30,565 nucleotides of DNA from positions 1 through 30,565 of the IMG/VR virus record IMGVR_UViG_3300028392_000215. The stretch is one strand, 5' to 3'. The position numbers and the translations under genes were made by a program. Positions 1 through 6,973 of this stretch are shown here, piece by piece. Each line of letters opens with the position of its first letter. The first letter of the stretch is position 1. Source of the DNA: a virus. The notes beneath the pieces were generated by a model. It was not told the DNA's origin, did not search any database, and saw only the letters and a program-made list of their open reading frames with translations.

Positions 1-504
1 AAGATACAGTATATTATCCAAATATTGTTGCTTTTGTTTGGGCAAGCTTTCGGCATGATAGCTCACTGTAAATTCATCAACTAAAGGAATTACTTCTGCC
101 CATCTGTTGGCTCCAACTACTGCATTGGTGGTACAAGTAATTGTTAGATGCCAACTGTCCTGATACTGTTCGTATTTGTTGTGGCATTCTTTAAGTATCT
201 CAACAATGTCTGGATGGAATAAACTTTCACCTCCATACACATTCAGTATAACTTTGCGTTGGGTTGGCTTCTTATACTTCATGTATTCGTTGACATACTG
301 GTACATAAAGTCAATGGACTGTAAACATTCTTCCAGTGGCGGGTGTTCAGTATTGTTGTCATGTCCTGCATGTAGACCCCACTCGGGTATAGTGCCACAA
401 TATTTACAATCCAAGTTGCACCGTTTGGTCACTTCCCAATCTAGCAAAAATGCCGGCACATTGGCCGGATCCAGAGCAAAACCAATTGAGTTAACGGTAT
501 TCAT
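1..504 (-). CDS. Radical SAM enzyme, N-terminal part (runs off window edge)
   Basis: The window holds the first 168 codons; the 3' part lies beyond base 1. The start is the ATG at 502-504 (MNTVNSIG...). The radical SAM cluster is visible as Cys29, Cys33 and Cys36 (CNLDCKYC), followed by the SAM-contacting GGES motif at residues 91-94. Such enzymes bind a 4Fe-4S cluster and cleave S-adenosylmethionine to a 5'-deoxyadenosyl radical. Unlike the two other radical SAM proteins in this cassette it has no cysteine-rich domain before the cluster; one could follow it outside the window. Its start overlaps the end of the upstream radical SAM gene by 14 nt, so the two are probably translated together. 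The substrate is unknown. Family call is firm, function is not. Confidence 0.88.
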   Translation of the reverse strand, partial: MNTVNSIGFALDPANVPAFLLDWEVTKRCNLDCKYCGTIPEWGLHAGHDNNTEHPPLEECLQSIDFMYQYVNEYMKYKKPTQRKVILNVYGGESLFHPDIVEILKECHNKYEQYQDSWHLTITCTTNAVVGANRWAEVIPLVDEFTVSYHAESLPKQKQQYLDNILYL

Positions 505-1624
505 ACAACTCCGCAAATATTTTACTGCTGTCTAAATTTCTCCTAGCATCCAAATTGGCAATTTGTTCAAATGAGTTGGATAAATTTTTATTGAAAGATT
601 TGTCTAAATAACTCAGCATATTTTTATAACTGTCTTCTAGCAAGTATCCTGGTTTATTTGCAAGTTTTGTTGTCAATATAGTTTTTACTTCATCAATGGC
701 ACTATCGGGCAAATGGCGTATATTCAAGTATTCTGGACCTAACAACGGTCCAATGATGAAACTGTTGTTGTGAAAACCTTGTGCTTGAAGAAAAGCTACG
801 CAATCAAACACTGATCGATAATTCAACAAGAAATGTAGCATGTTGAAACTTATTTTATGCGTCAGCTGTTTGATAATTTTTAAATTGTCAAGAAAATCAC
901 ACCATTTTCCGCCATAACGTATGTATTCATATTCTTGCTCTATCGTTTCTAAACTCACTATCCATTGCACATTTTTAAATTCACATATGCGTTCAAATAT
1001 CCTTGTGTCCACTTTGTTCAAATTGGTATTGACACGCAAGTTAACCGATGGATCCAGTAGTTCTAATAGTTCTAAATTTTCCTTCATTAGCAATGGTTCG
1101 CCGCCGGCCATGTAAACATGTTTGAGTTTTCGTGCATTATTGAATATGTATTCTTTAAAATCTGTTGACTGTTTTTGTGTTGGCACATCCAGTTTTACTT
1201 TTAACTCACTGGCCCACTTGCTGCTAAACTCTGGTCTACAGTAGACACAGGCTTGATTGCATAAATTGGACCAACGAACATCAACAGTCTGCAAATCAAA
1301 GTTGCCAACTTGATACGTGTCAGTTGGCACTGTTTTTAATTCACGTATGTAAAAAACTCTATCACTGATGTGATCAAATCCCTTTTTGCCCTGTTCTATA
1401 TCATAACAGGTATGACAAGTTGGTACAGGTTTATGATTTACAATATTCTGTTGTCTAATACCATTGTTGTCAATCAATATTGATTCAATTGAGTTGTCTT
1501 TGATGTTGCCCAGTTTATCGGCACTGCGTATACAGTTTTTAACAACACCGTCAAGGTTATACATTAATCCGGTCCAGGGCATTGGACAAAAATATGGATT
1601 GGTCAGCATGTCCTTGGGTGTCAT
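491..1624 (-). CDS. Radical SAM protein with N-terminal twitch/SPASM-like domain
   Basis: 377 aa. Residues 1-75 carry a SPASM/twitch-like cysteine pattern: Cys13 followed by PMPW, Cys31 after a DGVVKN turn, an LGNI segment, then Cys70 and Cys73 (CHTC). This looks like an auxiliary iron-sulfur site. The radical SAM core follows, with Cys122, Cys126, Cys129 (CNQACVYC) and GGEP at 174-177. In most SPASM enzymes the auxiliary domain is C-terminal; here it is in front, as in the class that databases call N-terminal twitch radical SAM proteins. The gene overlaps the upstream SDR gene by 4 nt (ATGA) and the downstream radical SAM gene by 14 nt, so it is inside a tight operon. Auxiliary-cluster radical SAM enzymes often modify peptides or sugars, but the substrate here is not known. 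Confidence 0.88.
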   Translation of the reverse strand: MTPKDMLTNPYFCPMPWTGLMYNLDGVVKNCIRSADKLGNIKDNSIESILIDNNGIRQQNIVNHKPVPTCHTCYDIEQGKKGFDHISDRVFYIRELKTVPTDTYQVGNFDLQTVDVRWSNLCNQACVYCRPEFSSKWASELKVKLDVPTQKQSTDFKEYIFNNARKLKHVYMAGGEPLLMKENLELLELLDPSVNLRVNTNLNKVDTRIFERICEFKNVQWIVSLETIEQEYEYIRYGGKWCDFLDNLKIIKQLTHKISFNMLHFLLNYRSVFDCVAFLQAQGFHNNSFIIGPLLGPEYLNIRHLPDSAIDEVKTILTTKLANKPGYLLEDSYKNMLSYLDKSFNKNLSNSFEQIANLDARRNLDSSKIFAELYEYR

Positions 1625-2166
1625 TGATTTGCTGGCCCCAAGCTGATGTCCGGAATAGTTAAATTGTTTGATCGAGCCATGTCCAACATATGCACCAATA
1701 TGCTGGCCCAGACATTGACATCAGCTGCAGGTGGCACTGTTTTATCAGGACTTGTGGCTATATTACCAGGTCGAACCAGAGTCAAGTTGATTCCCATTCG
1801 GCGATAGCGTAATTGCTTTACCGCTTCCTCTAGTGCAATTTTTTGTACACGATACGCATCCATATCAAGCCCGGGCAATGTGCTCACTGGACTTTGCGTC
1901 ATTATTGTGCTTATGACTATGATGTGCTTACCGGTATTTTCCCAACGTCGAGCCATTTCAAATAACAATTCCGTTTGAGCATATCCTATTTGAGCATTGT
2001 TAACAAAAACATCGCATGGCTCAATTAACTCTGCAATTTTTGGGATTACTCTTATATTGTGCCCTTTGCGACGACTAAGTCGCAAAACTTCATGCCCTCG
2101 ACTTTCATATTCGTTGCCCAATGCCTGTCCTATTCCGGCAGTACCACCTGTGATTGCTATTTTCAT
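1621..2166 (-). CDS. Short-chain dehydrogenase/reductase (SDR), short form
   Basis: 181 aa, shorter than the usual ~250 aa of SDRs. The nucleotide-binding TGGTAGIG glycine motif is at residues 6-13, an NNAQ variant of the structural NNAG motif at 56-59, the catalytic Ser at 86, the Tyr-x3-Lys pair at Tyr105/Lys109, and RPGNIAT at 132-138. All core catalytic residues are therefore present; the substrate-binding C-terminal part is reduced. It should perform an NAD(P)-dependent oxidation or reduction of a hydroxyl or carbonyl group in the cytoplasm. It overlaps both neighbours by 4 nt (ATGA junctions), which ties it to the radical SAM genes and suggests that it acts on the same substrate or on its precursor. 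Confidence 0.88.
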   Translation of the reverse strand: MKIAITGGTAGIGQALGNEYESRGHEVLRLSRRKGHNIRVIPKIAELIEPCDVFVNNAQIGYAQTELLFEMARRWENTGKHIIVISTIMTQSPVSTLPGLDMDAYRVQKIALEEAVKQLRYRRMGINLTLVRPGNIATSPDKTVPPAADVNVWASILVHMLDMARSNNLTIPDISLGPANQ

Positions 2167-2774
2167 AATAGGTGCGTGGGCTCTTTGAAAAACATACCTT
2201 GTAATCCGATTCTAGGAAACACAGGGTCTTGGTAAAATCCAATGTCATGAGCCACTTGCCCATTCATAAATATGGGTTGATTTTTTGCGAAGTCGTGTCT
2301 ACACACCTCGTTGAAGTCTCTGTATTCAAGTTGATAAACATCTCGATCCTTGCTGTTAGCGTCACCTTTGCGTGTCACCAGTGTGCTCACGTCAACTGTG
2401 GGATCTTTAGGTTCATAGAATCTAACTGATGTTCTGTCCATATTCATTATGGGCCAATTCAGTTTCCAATATACAGGCGGCTTGTCTAAATGTATGGGAC
2501 AGCTGGACTCAGGATAGTCAGGAATGGATATGGTCCATGCTAAAGTAAAGTATGCGTCACGTAGTACCAGTCCTTGTAGTCGTAACCAATCCAGCAACTT
2601 GAGATTTTTACTAACAAAGTGTTTCATATCCTTGCCAAAGCGGTCGGGAAAATTGGCATATTGATATTCTTCAGACTTGGTCAACAGTGTGGTATATGAC
2701 GTTACATAATCTTTGAGATCTTGATTGATTTCTTGGTAGTTGGGACAATCCGGCACAAGATAGTATTGATTCAT
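2163..2774 (-). CDS. Putative Fe(II)/2-oxoglutarate-type oxygenase
   Basis: 203 aa, no certain family match by eye. A possible 2-His-1-carboxylate facial triad is visible: His95 and Asp97 (IHLD), then His176 (VAHDIG) and a downstream Arg188 (PRIGLQ) at the place where 2-oxoglutarate is usually bound. The region between them is rich in aromatic residues and short beta-like segments (WKLNWPI, VRFYEP), as in a double-stranded beta-helix. If this is right it hydroxylates or desaturates a substrate using O2. It overlaps both the SDR gene and the upstream radical SAM gene by 4 nt. The call rests on motif spacing alone; it could be another beta-barrel enzyme such as an aspartyl hydroxylase-like protein. 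Confidence 0.5.
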   Translation of the reverse strand: MNQYYLVPDCPNYQEINQDLKDYVTSYTTLLTKSEEYQYANFPDRFGKDMKHFVSKNLKLLDWLRLQGLVLRDAYFTLAWTISIPDYPESSCPIHLDKPPVYWKLNWPIMNMDRTSVRFYEPKDPTVDVSTLVTRKGDANSKDRDVYQLEYRDFNEVCRHDFAKNQPIFMNGQVAHDIGFYQDPVFPRIGLQGMFFKEPTHLL

Positions 2775-3655
2775 AGCAACCCTCTCAATTGTTTTTGTTC
2801 TTGTATATATCTATTAATTGAGTCTTGGTCTTTGTTCTCTACTGCTAGTACTGTGGGAGTTTTCAAATACGCATACTCATGATCAATTTCGTGTTGTTTG
2901 GCAAATGCTATTATTTCAGATAACTGATGTTGATTTAACACACTGACTGTGGTCCACAAATTTAATCGTACGGGCATGGTACGGTATATCATTAAGTTTT
3001 TATAAAACTCATCCCATTTGATAGGCCAACGCACAAAGTCATGCACTTCGCCTATACCATCAAAACTGACTGTGACTGTGACATCTATTCCACGTTCCGC
3101 TAGTGGTAACAATTCAGTTAACACAGTACTACAGTTGGTATTGAGTCTGACACTTTGAATACTGGCGGGCAAGTTTGCCAATATGTGTCGATATTTTTTA
3201 CTGTAACTGGGTTCCCCGCCATTTATATCCAAGTGCACCACACGATCCAATGGCAACTGCCAAAAGCGATCACTGTTATCCACTATGGGAAATTGTCGAG
3301 ATCGTAGGCTACCAATCTTGGTGCTTAGATTCTCATTGCAAGTCATGCAGGCACTGTTGCATACATTGTCCAGCACACCACCTACTATCAAATAATCCTG
3401 TTGTGTTTGTTCTGCGTCGAATTTAATACTGTGTGTTCGTATACTGGTTCCGTTGATGCTTTCAGTTTGTTTGCAACGCTGACATTCTTTGGGCCATATG
3501 CCCTTGTGCATATATAACTTGACATTGCGAAGCCAAAGACTTGACTCCAATTCATCAAGGGAGTTGAACTCAGGGGCCGCAATCATATGCCCACATCTAC
3601 TTACAGTGCCAGTAGGATTAAAGCGAACAAAATGGTCTAGTCTAGGGCAGTGCAT
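2771..3655 (-). CDS. Radical SAM protein with N-terminal twitch-like domain (second)
   Basis: 294 aa. The N-terminus again has a cysteine-rich auxiliary pattern before the core: Cys3 (HCPRLDH), Cys21 (TVSRCGHM), then Cys58 and Cys61 (CQRC). The radical SAM cluster is Cys99, Cys103, Cys106 (CNSACMTC), and the GGEP motif is at 146-149. The domain order matches the 377-aa protein at 491-1624, but sequence identity is low, so this is a paralogue with a probably different role rather than a recent duplicate. Its end overlaps the oxygenase-like gene by 4 nt and its start overlaps the sulfotransferase-like gene by 19 nt. Substrate unknown. Confidence 0.86.
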   Translation of the reverse strand: MHCPRLDHFVRFNPTGTVSRCGHMIAAPEFNSLDELESSLWLRNVKLYMHKGIWPKECQRCKQTESINGTSIRTHSIKFDAEQTQQDYLIVGGVLDNVCNSACMTCNENLSTKIGSLRSRQFPIVDNSDRFWQLPLDRVVHLDINGGEPSYSKKYRHILANLPASIQSVRLNTNCSTVLTELLPLAERGIDVTVTVSFDGIGEVHDFVRWPIKWDEFYKNLMIYRTMPVRLNLWTTVSVLNQHQLSEIIAFAKQHEIDHEYAYLKTPTVLAVENKDQDSINRYIQEQKQLRGLL

Positions 3656-4248
3656 ATTTCTCTACTGCGTTGAATAATTTCTTCGTACAAGTATTGATGT
3701 TTTGTTTTAATATATCTTCCAATAGCTCTAAATGCCAAAGTCTGTCCCATAAGTTCTTCATAAAGAATTTTATCCAGTTGTAGATAGTAAGACAATTTAC
3801 TATTTTGACTGAAACGATCTATTAGCATTTGATCACGAGTCAATGCATTCCAAACTTCGTGTGTCACACTGGATAATTCATTTATATGCCTGAAGTTTAC
3901 GTGGGCATCTGTCATTCTAGACAAGTTTACAACCCAGTGAAATTGTAGATTAAAATGACTATTTAAAAATAAAAATTCACTAATAAATTTTAATGCGGTT
4001 TCTCTATCTAGGTCAGGATGGTATCTTAGATATGTTTGAACTCCACTGACATAACGCTCAAATGGATCACGAAGATAGATGTCAATTTTGTCTAATTTTT
4101 TTATTTCAAAATAGTTTAATTCTCTTATAGCAATCTTGCCAATGGTACTGCTGGCATTTTTGTATATGGGATAGACGTATTGATTTTCGGTAAGTTCATA
4201 TACCTTCAGCTGGTCTGGAAACAGGATGGGATCAATATATGAAAACAT
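3637..4248 (-). CDS. Sulfotransferase-like protein
   Basis: 203 aa from the ATG at 4248. A longer reading from a TTG at 4287 would translate through a perfect hairpin, so the ATG is preferred. Residues 27-38 (YPIYKNASSTIGK region) resemble the 5'-phosphosulfate loop of PAPS-dependent sulfotransferases, and RDPFERYVSG at 60-69 resembles the 3'-phosphate-binding loop (Arg60, Ser68). These two motifs are the hallmarks of the Sulfotransfer_2 type family, whose members sulfate glycans or other hydroxyl groups. Length is typical of compact bacterial and phage versions. It is the first gene of the minus-strand cassette that also holds three radical SAM enzymes, and overlaps the next by 19 nt. No free Shine-Dalgarno is visible before the ATG. 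Confidence 0.68.
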   Translation of the reverse strand: MFSYIDPILFPDQLKVYELTENQYVYPIYKNASSTIGKIAIRELNYFEIKKLDKIDIYLRDPFERYVSGVQTYLRYHPDLDRETALKFISEFLFLNSHFNLQFHWVVNLSRMTDAHVNFRHINELSSVTHEVWNALTRDQMLIDRFSQNSKLSYYLQLDKILYEELMGQTLAFRAIGRYIKTKHQYLYEEIIQRSREICTALD

Positions 4249-4257
4249 AATCAAGGA

Positions 4258-4280
4258 GGCAGGGGACCGTAACCCCTGCC
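4258..4280 (-). terminator. Strong hairpin after gp32, just before the sulfotransferase start
   Basis: Perfect 8-bp inverted repeat (GGCAGGGG / CCCCTGCC) with a 7-nt loop, between the gp32 stop and the ATG at 4248. On the minus strand it is followed by TCCTTGATT rather than a clean U-run, so it may be an inefficient terminator, an RNA-stabilising 3' end for gp32 mRNA, or an attenuator for the cassette. Confidence 0.6.
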
Positions 4281-4298
4281 GACACAAGCATCTACTGT

Positions 4299-5312
4299 TT
4301 AAGTAGTTTTACGGTTTCTAATCATTGCCAAAATGTCTTCGGCACGTTGGCTGCTGGGTTTAGCTTCTGCTACAACCGGTGCAGTTGGGGTAGGAGTTTC
4401 ATCTACATCAAATGGGGGTTCTTCATCGACTGTTGCTTTGTTAACAACGCTGAGTGCTGGCTTGGCCTGTGCAACTGGGGTTGCTGCTGGCAATGCATCT
4501 GCATCAACACCTGCTCCACCTTGGAAGCCACTTGGCTTGTAGTAGTTGCTCCAACGATCTGGATCGTATGGTTGTCCATCTACGCTGGCCTCAAACATTT
4601 CTTTAAGAACTTTGAGTTCGACTTCGCCCGGACGCTTGGGCAAAAAGTCTTGCAAGTTATACAAACCAAATTTTTCAACAGCTTCTGCTTCTTCGGCAGT
4701 CAGTGCAGTTTCTTTACGTGCCCATGTTGATGTATTGTAGTCTGCATATCCGCCTTTGCTGGTCTTTTTGATGTTGAAATCAAGTCCACCTGCATAGTCA
4801 GTTGGCAAGTTTTCCATGTCTGGATCCATCAATGCATTCTTGATCAAGTTAAAGATCTGTGGGCTAATAATAAATCTACGAATTGGGTTCTCTGGTGTTT
4901 TGTCGTCACCCGATGGATTATCACGAACAAAACCTTGGAACAAGTAACTGCGTTTTTTCCAGTACTTGCGACCCATTTCTTCTAAGTTGGGGTCTTTGAA
5001 CCAAGGGCGAACTTCTGCAAGAATTGGACATGCCTCACCCCACATTTCAACGCAAGGTACTTGCACAACAACAGGCTTACTGTCTGCTTGGCCTTTGACG
5101 CCAGCAAATGGAAGTTTAATCATTGCACGTTCAACCCAAAAGAATGAGTTCTTAGTGTCTGCGTCGGGAAGGAATCTTACGCGAGCTGTTGTATTTTCTG
5201 GAATGTTCCAGTGTGCGTAAATGGCGTTGTCGCCTTGAGATTTACCACCGCTTTGGCCGCGGTTTTCGTTTGCTTGAAGCTTTGCTCTAATTTCTGCTAA
5301 TGTCATTGCCAT
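4299..5312 (-). CDS. 32: gp32-like single-stranded DNA-binding protein
   Basis: 337 aa. It coats single-stranded DNA in phage replication, recombination and repair. The T4 gp32 layout is visible: a basic N-terminal segment (LAEIRAKLQ...), an OB-fold core with IYAHWNIPE / ARVRFLPD and aromatic-rich strands to about residue 240 (DRWSNYYKPSG), a Pro/Ala linker, and an acidic stretch (DEEPPFDVDE) of the type that recruits replication proteins in T4. Of the T4 zinc ligands only a Cys pair (Cys87, Cys95) is evident, so zinc binding is uncertain. The ATG at 5312 has AAAGGA at 5321-5326, 8 nt upstream; a second ATG at 5306 is possible. A late-type box and a predicted pseudoknot in the leader suggest autogenous control. 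Confidence 0.9.
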   Translation of the reverse strand: MAMTLAEIRAKLQANENRGQSGGKSQGDNAIYAHWNIPENTTARVRFLPDADTKNSFFWVERAMIKLPFAGVKGQADSKPVVVQVPCVEMWGEACPILAEVRPWFKDPNLEEMGRKYWKKRSYLFQGFVRDNPSGDDKTPENPIRRFIISPQIFNLIKNALMDPDMENLPTDYAGGLDFNIKKTSKGGYADYNTSTWARKETALTAEEAEAVEKFGLYNLQDFLPKRPGEVELKVLKEMFEASVDGQPYDPDRWSNYYKPSGFQGGAGVDADALPAATPVAQAKPALSVVNKATVDEEPPFDVDETPTPTAPVVAEAKPSSQRAEDILAMIRNRKTT

Positions 5313-5350
5313 GATGTATTTCCTTTATAAATTAAGATGGTCTTTAAAAT

Positions 5351-5385
5351 GTGCCTAAATGTATACAGCACTCCCGCAGTATACA
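5351..5385 (-). promoter_or_regulatory. Predicted hairpin/pseudoknot in the gp32 leader (autogenous operator)
   Basis: On the minus strand TGTATAC (5379-5385) pairs with GTATACA (5360-5366). The last 5 nt of its loop, GTGCT (5367-5371), can pair with GGCAC (5351-5355) after a 4-nt TTTA link, giving an H-type pseudoknot. It sits at the predicted 5' end of the mRNA and is followed by an AU-rich stretch of about 38 nt up to the ATG. T4 gp32 represses its own mRNA through a pseudoknot placed in the same way. Pairing was done by eye; the 4-nt link is tight unless the outer two pairs of stem 1 open. Confidence 0.55.
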
Positions 5386-5389
5386 CTAT

Positions 5390-5398
5390 TATTTATGC
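5390..5398 (-). promoter_or_regulatory. T4-type late promoter box for gp32
   Basis: GCATAAATA on the minus strand, one base from the T4 late consensus TATAAATA. It lies about 78 nt before the gp32 ATG and immediately upstream of the predicted leader pseudoknot, which would therefore be at the 5' end of the transcript. Confidence 0.6.
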
Positions 5399-5409
5399 TT
5401 GTCAAAGAA

Positions 5410-5433
5410 AAAGGCACAAAATTATGTGCCTTT
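5410..5433 (-). terminator. Rho-independent terminator after the 499-aa gene
   Basis: Stem AAAGGCACA / TGTGCCTTT (9 bp) with a 6-nt loop; on the minus strand it is followed by TTTTTCTTT. It closes the 499-aa gene transcript just before the gp32 promoter box. Confidence 0.85.
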
Positions 5434-5458
5434 GAGTAAATTGATTGTTTATGGTATA

Positions 5459-6958
5459 TTAACGTTTCAACCCAGCCAGCCTGCGTAAGAAACCCATGTC
5501 ATCAGACTCGTTTACATTGGGTTCATCCATGCCAGTTGCACCATACTGATCAGTTGGGTTGGCTTGTTGTGGGCTCACTGGTGTTGCATAATTGGTTTGT
5601 GCATCATCTTGATCGTCTTTGCCAAATTCCACATCATCTAGCACTTCGGGCATGTGCGTATTCAACCAAACTTTGATGATTGCTCGTACATCAGCATCTG
5701 GACCTTGTCCACCAACACCTGCATAGTCCGCTATGGTATCTGTTAATTCATCTATGTGATATGTGGGCAATAATCTTTTTAGTTGTGATATGGCGTCAAT
5801 ACCATTGATGCCTGCTCGAACCGGTGCCCGCAACAACTTGTTCAGTGCTTGAATCTTATCATCGCTAGGCAACTCCTCTTCCATCACATAGTTGGCCCAC
5901 TCATCTAGTTCCATGACAACTTGTCCGGCCGCTTCCATCTTCTGACGTTGGTATTCTCTGAACACAATGGGCAATGCATCTTCAAATCGGTCATCATAGA
6001 CCTTTTTAACAAATCTCTCACGCAATGCTGCCACGTCAATTTCTTCTTCAACAGGAGTAGGCGGTGTATAGTTACACGCAAACTCATTATATTGTTTTGG
6101 ACTACGTAATCTCTTCAGTGTGTTTTTTAAACGCTCATAGTGTTTGACTGCGGCCTGAGTCATCTCTGCTGTTTCTTGATCTTCAAACTCGCGTAGTCGG
6201 GTACCACGAACAAAATGTTTCATGGCATTCATTTCTGTGACCATGTCATCAATTGCTTCTGCAATGCCATCGTACACTGTGCCACCTTGGTTCAAGTGTT
6301 CAGCCATGGCATATGCCGCGTGTAGATTAGTGTGGCTCAACAAGAAACGCTCACCACGATCTGTTTCCAAGAAGATTTCTTCAATCTTTCTAGTACGTGC
6401 TCCACGCACCTCATCATTGATTCGGTCTCTGTGGCGTACCAGTATTCGGGTTTTGCCTGCTTCGGCCACACTGTTGTAGGGACGACCTGGTGTACCGTAC
6501 AATCTGCTTTCAGTGATTTTAATCTCGTCAACATTGTATACATCATCTGTGCGGGCTTGCTGTTTGATATCTCTGACATCAAGATTGCTCTTGGTAATAT
6601 CTCTGGTGTCAAACTTTAACAAATTTCTACGTGCAAATTGGCGTAGGTTCCGTAAAAACTGATACCATTCTTTACGCTGGCTTTCATCCATGTTTCTAGT
6701 GATGTTTTGACTAAAGTAAATTTTCAAACTTTCTTCATCAATCAAGCTAACTGTGATTTTACCAAAAGGAATTGGATCAGCTACGTCAGAATCTGCATCA
6801 TTGGCCACTGCATTGCTGGAGTAGGTAAAGTTAAAAAATCGTGCTGTTTCAGGATTATCTGTGGCTTTGGCTTTTTCGTCGCCCAGGGTCACAGGAGCAA
6901 ATCGTGAACGGATTTTATCAAATAATGCAGCGGATATGGATTCAATTTCTTTAGACAT
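5459..6958 (-). CDS. Conserved phage protein of unknown function (499 aa)
   Basis: I do not recognise a catalytic family. The protein is charged and mostly helical by appearance, with many Asp/Glu/Arg residues, several DxRDI segments around residues 115-135 and an acidic C-terminal third (repeated DD/ED pairs). The last residues contain RRLAGL, a short motif that also occurs in the 1060-aa protein and in the 130-aa protein of this window, which suggests a shared partner. Its position between gp17 and gp32 and similar genes I recall from marine T4-like phages make it a conserved phage gene. The ATG at 6958 is preceded by the late box CATAAATA with only 5 nt between and no Shine-Dalgarno. A strong terminator follows the stop. 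Confidence 0.75.
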   Translation of the reverse strand: MSKEIESISAALFDKIRSRFAPVTLGDEKAKATDNPETARFFNFTYSSNAVANDADSDVADPIPFGKITVSLIDEESLKIYFSQNITRNMDESQRKEWYQFLRNLRQFARRNLLKFDTRDITKSNLDVRDIKQQARTDDVYNVDEIKITESRLYGTPGRPYNSVAEAGKTRILVRHRDRINDEVRGARTRKIEEIFLETDRGERFLLSHTNLHAAYAMAEHLNQGGTVYDGIAEAIDDMVTEMNAMKHFVRGTRLREFEDQETAEMTQAAVKHYERLKNTLKRLRSPKQYNEFACNYTPPTPVEEEIDVAALRERFVKKVYDDRFEDALPIVFREYQRQKMEAAGQVVMELDEWANYVMEEELPSDDKIQALNKLLRAPVRAGINGIDAISQLKRLLPTYHIDELTDTIADYAGVGGQGPDADVRAIIKVWLNTHMPEVLDDVEFGKDDQDDAQTNYATPVSPQQANPTDQYGATGMDEPNVNESDDMGFLRRLAGLKR

Positions 6959-6963
6959 AGTAA

Positions 6964-6971
6964 TATTTATG
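6964..6971 (-). promoter_or_regulatory. Late promoter box, 5 nt from ATG
   Basis: CATAAATA, beginning 2 nt after the gp17 stop and ending 5 nt before the ATG of the 499-aa gene. In T4 transcription starts a few bases after the box, so the mRNA would be leaderless or nearly so. Confidence 0.6.
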
Positions 6972-6973
6972 TG

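Noticed and set aside
4249-4287. TTG start at 4287 extending the sulfotransferase-like protein by 13 residues
   Set aside because: The extension would be coded by the perfect hairpin after gp32; the ATG at 4248 begins at the conserved part.
4333-4740. Several open frames on the plus strand opposite gp32
   Set aside because: They mirror the gp32 codons, have no ribosome-binding site, and gp32 on the minus strand is a firm family match.
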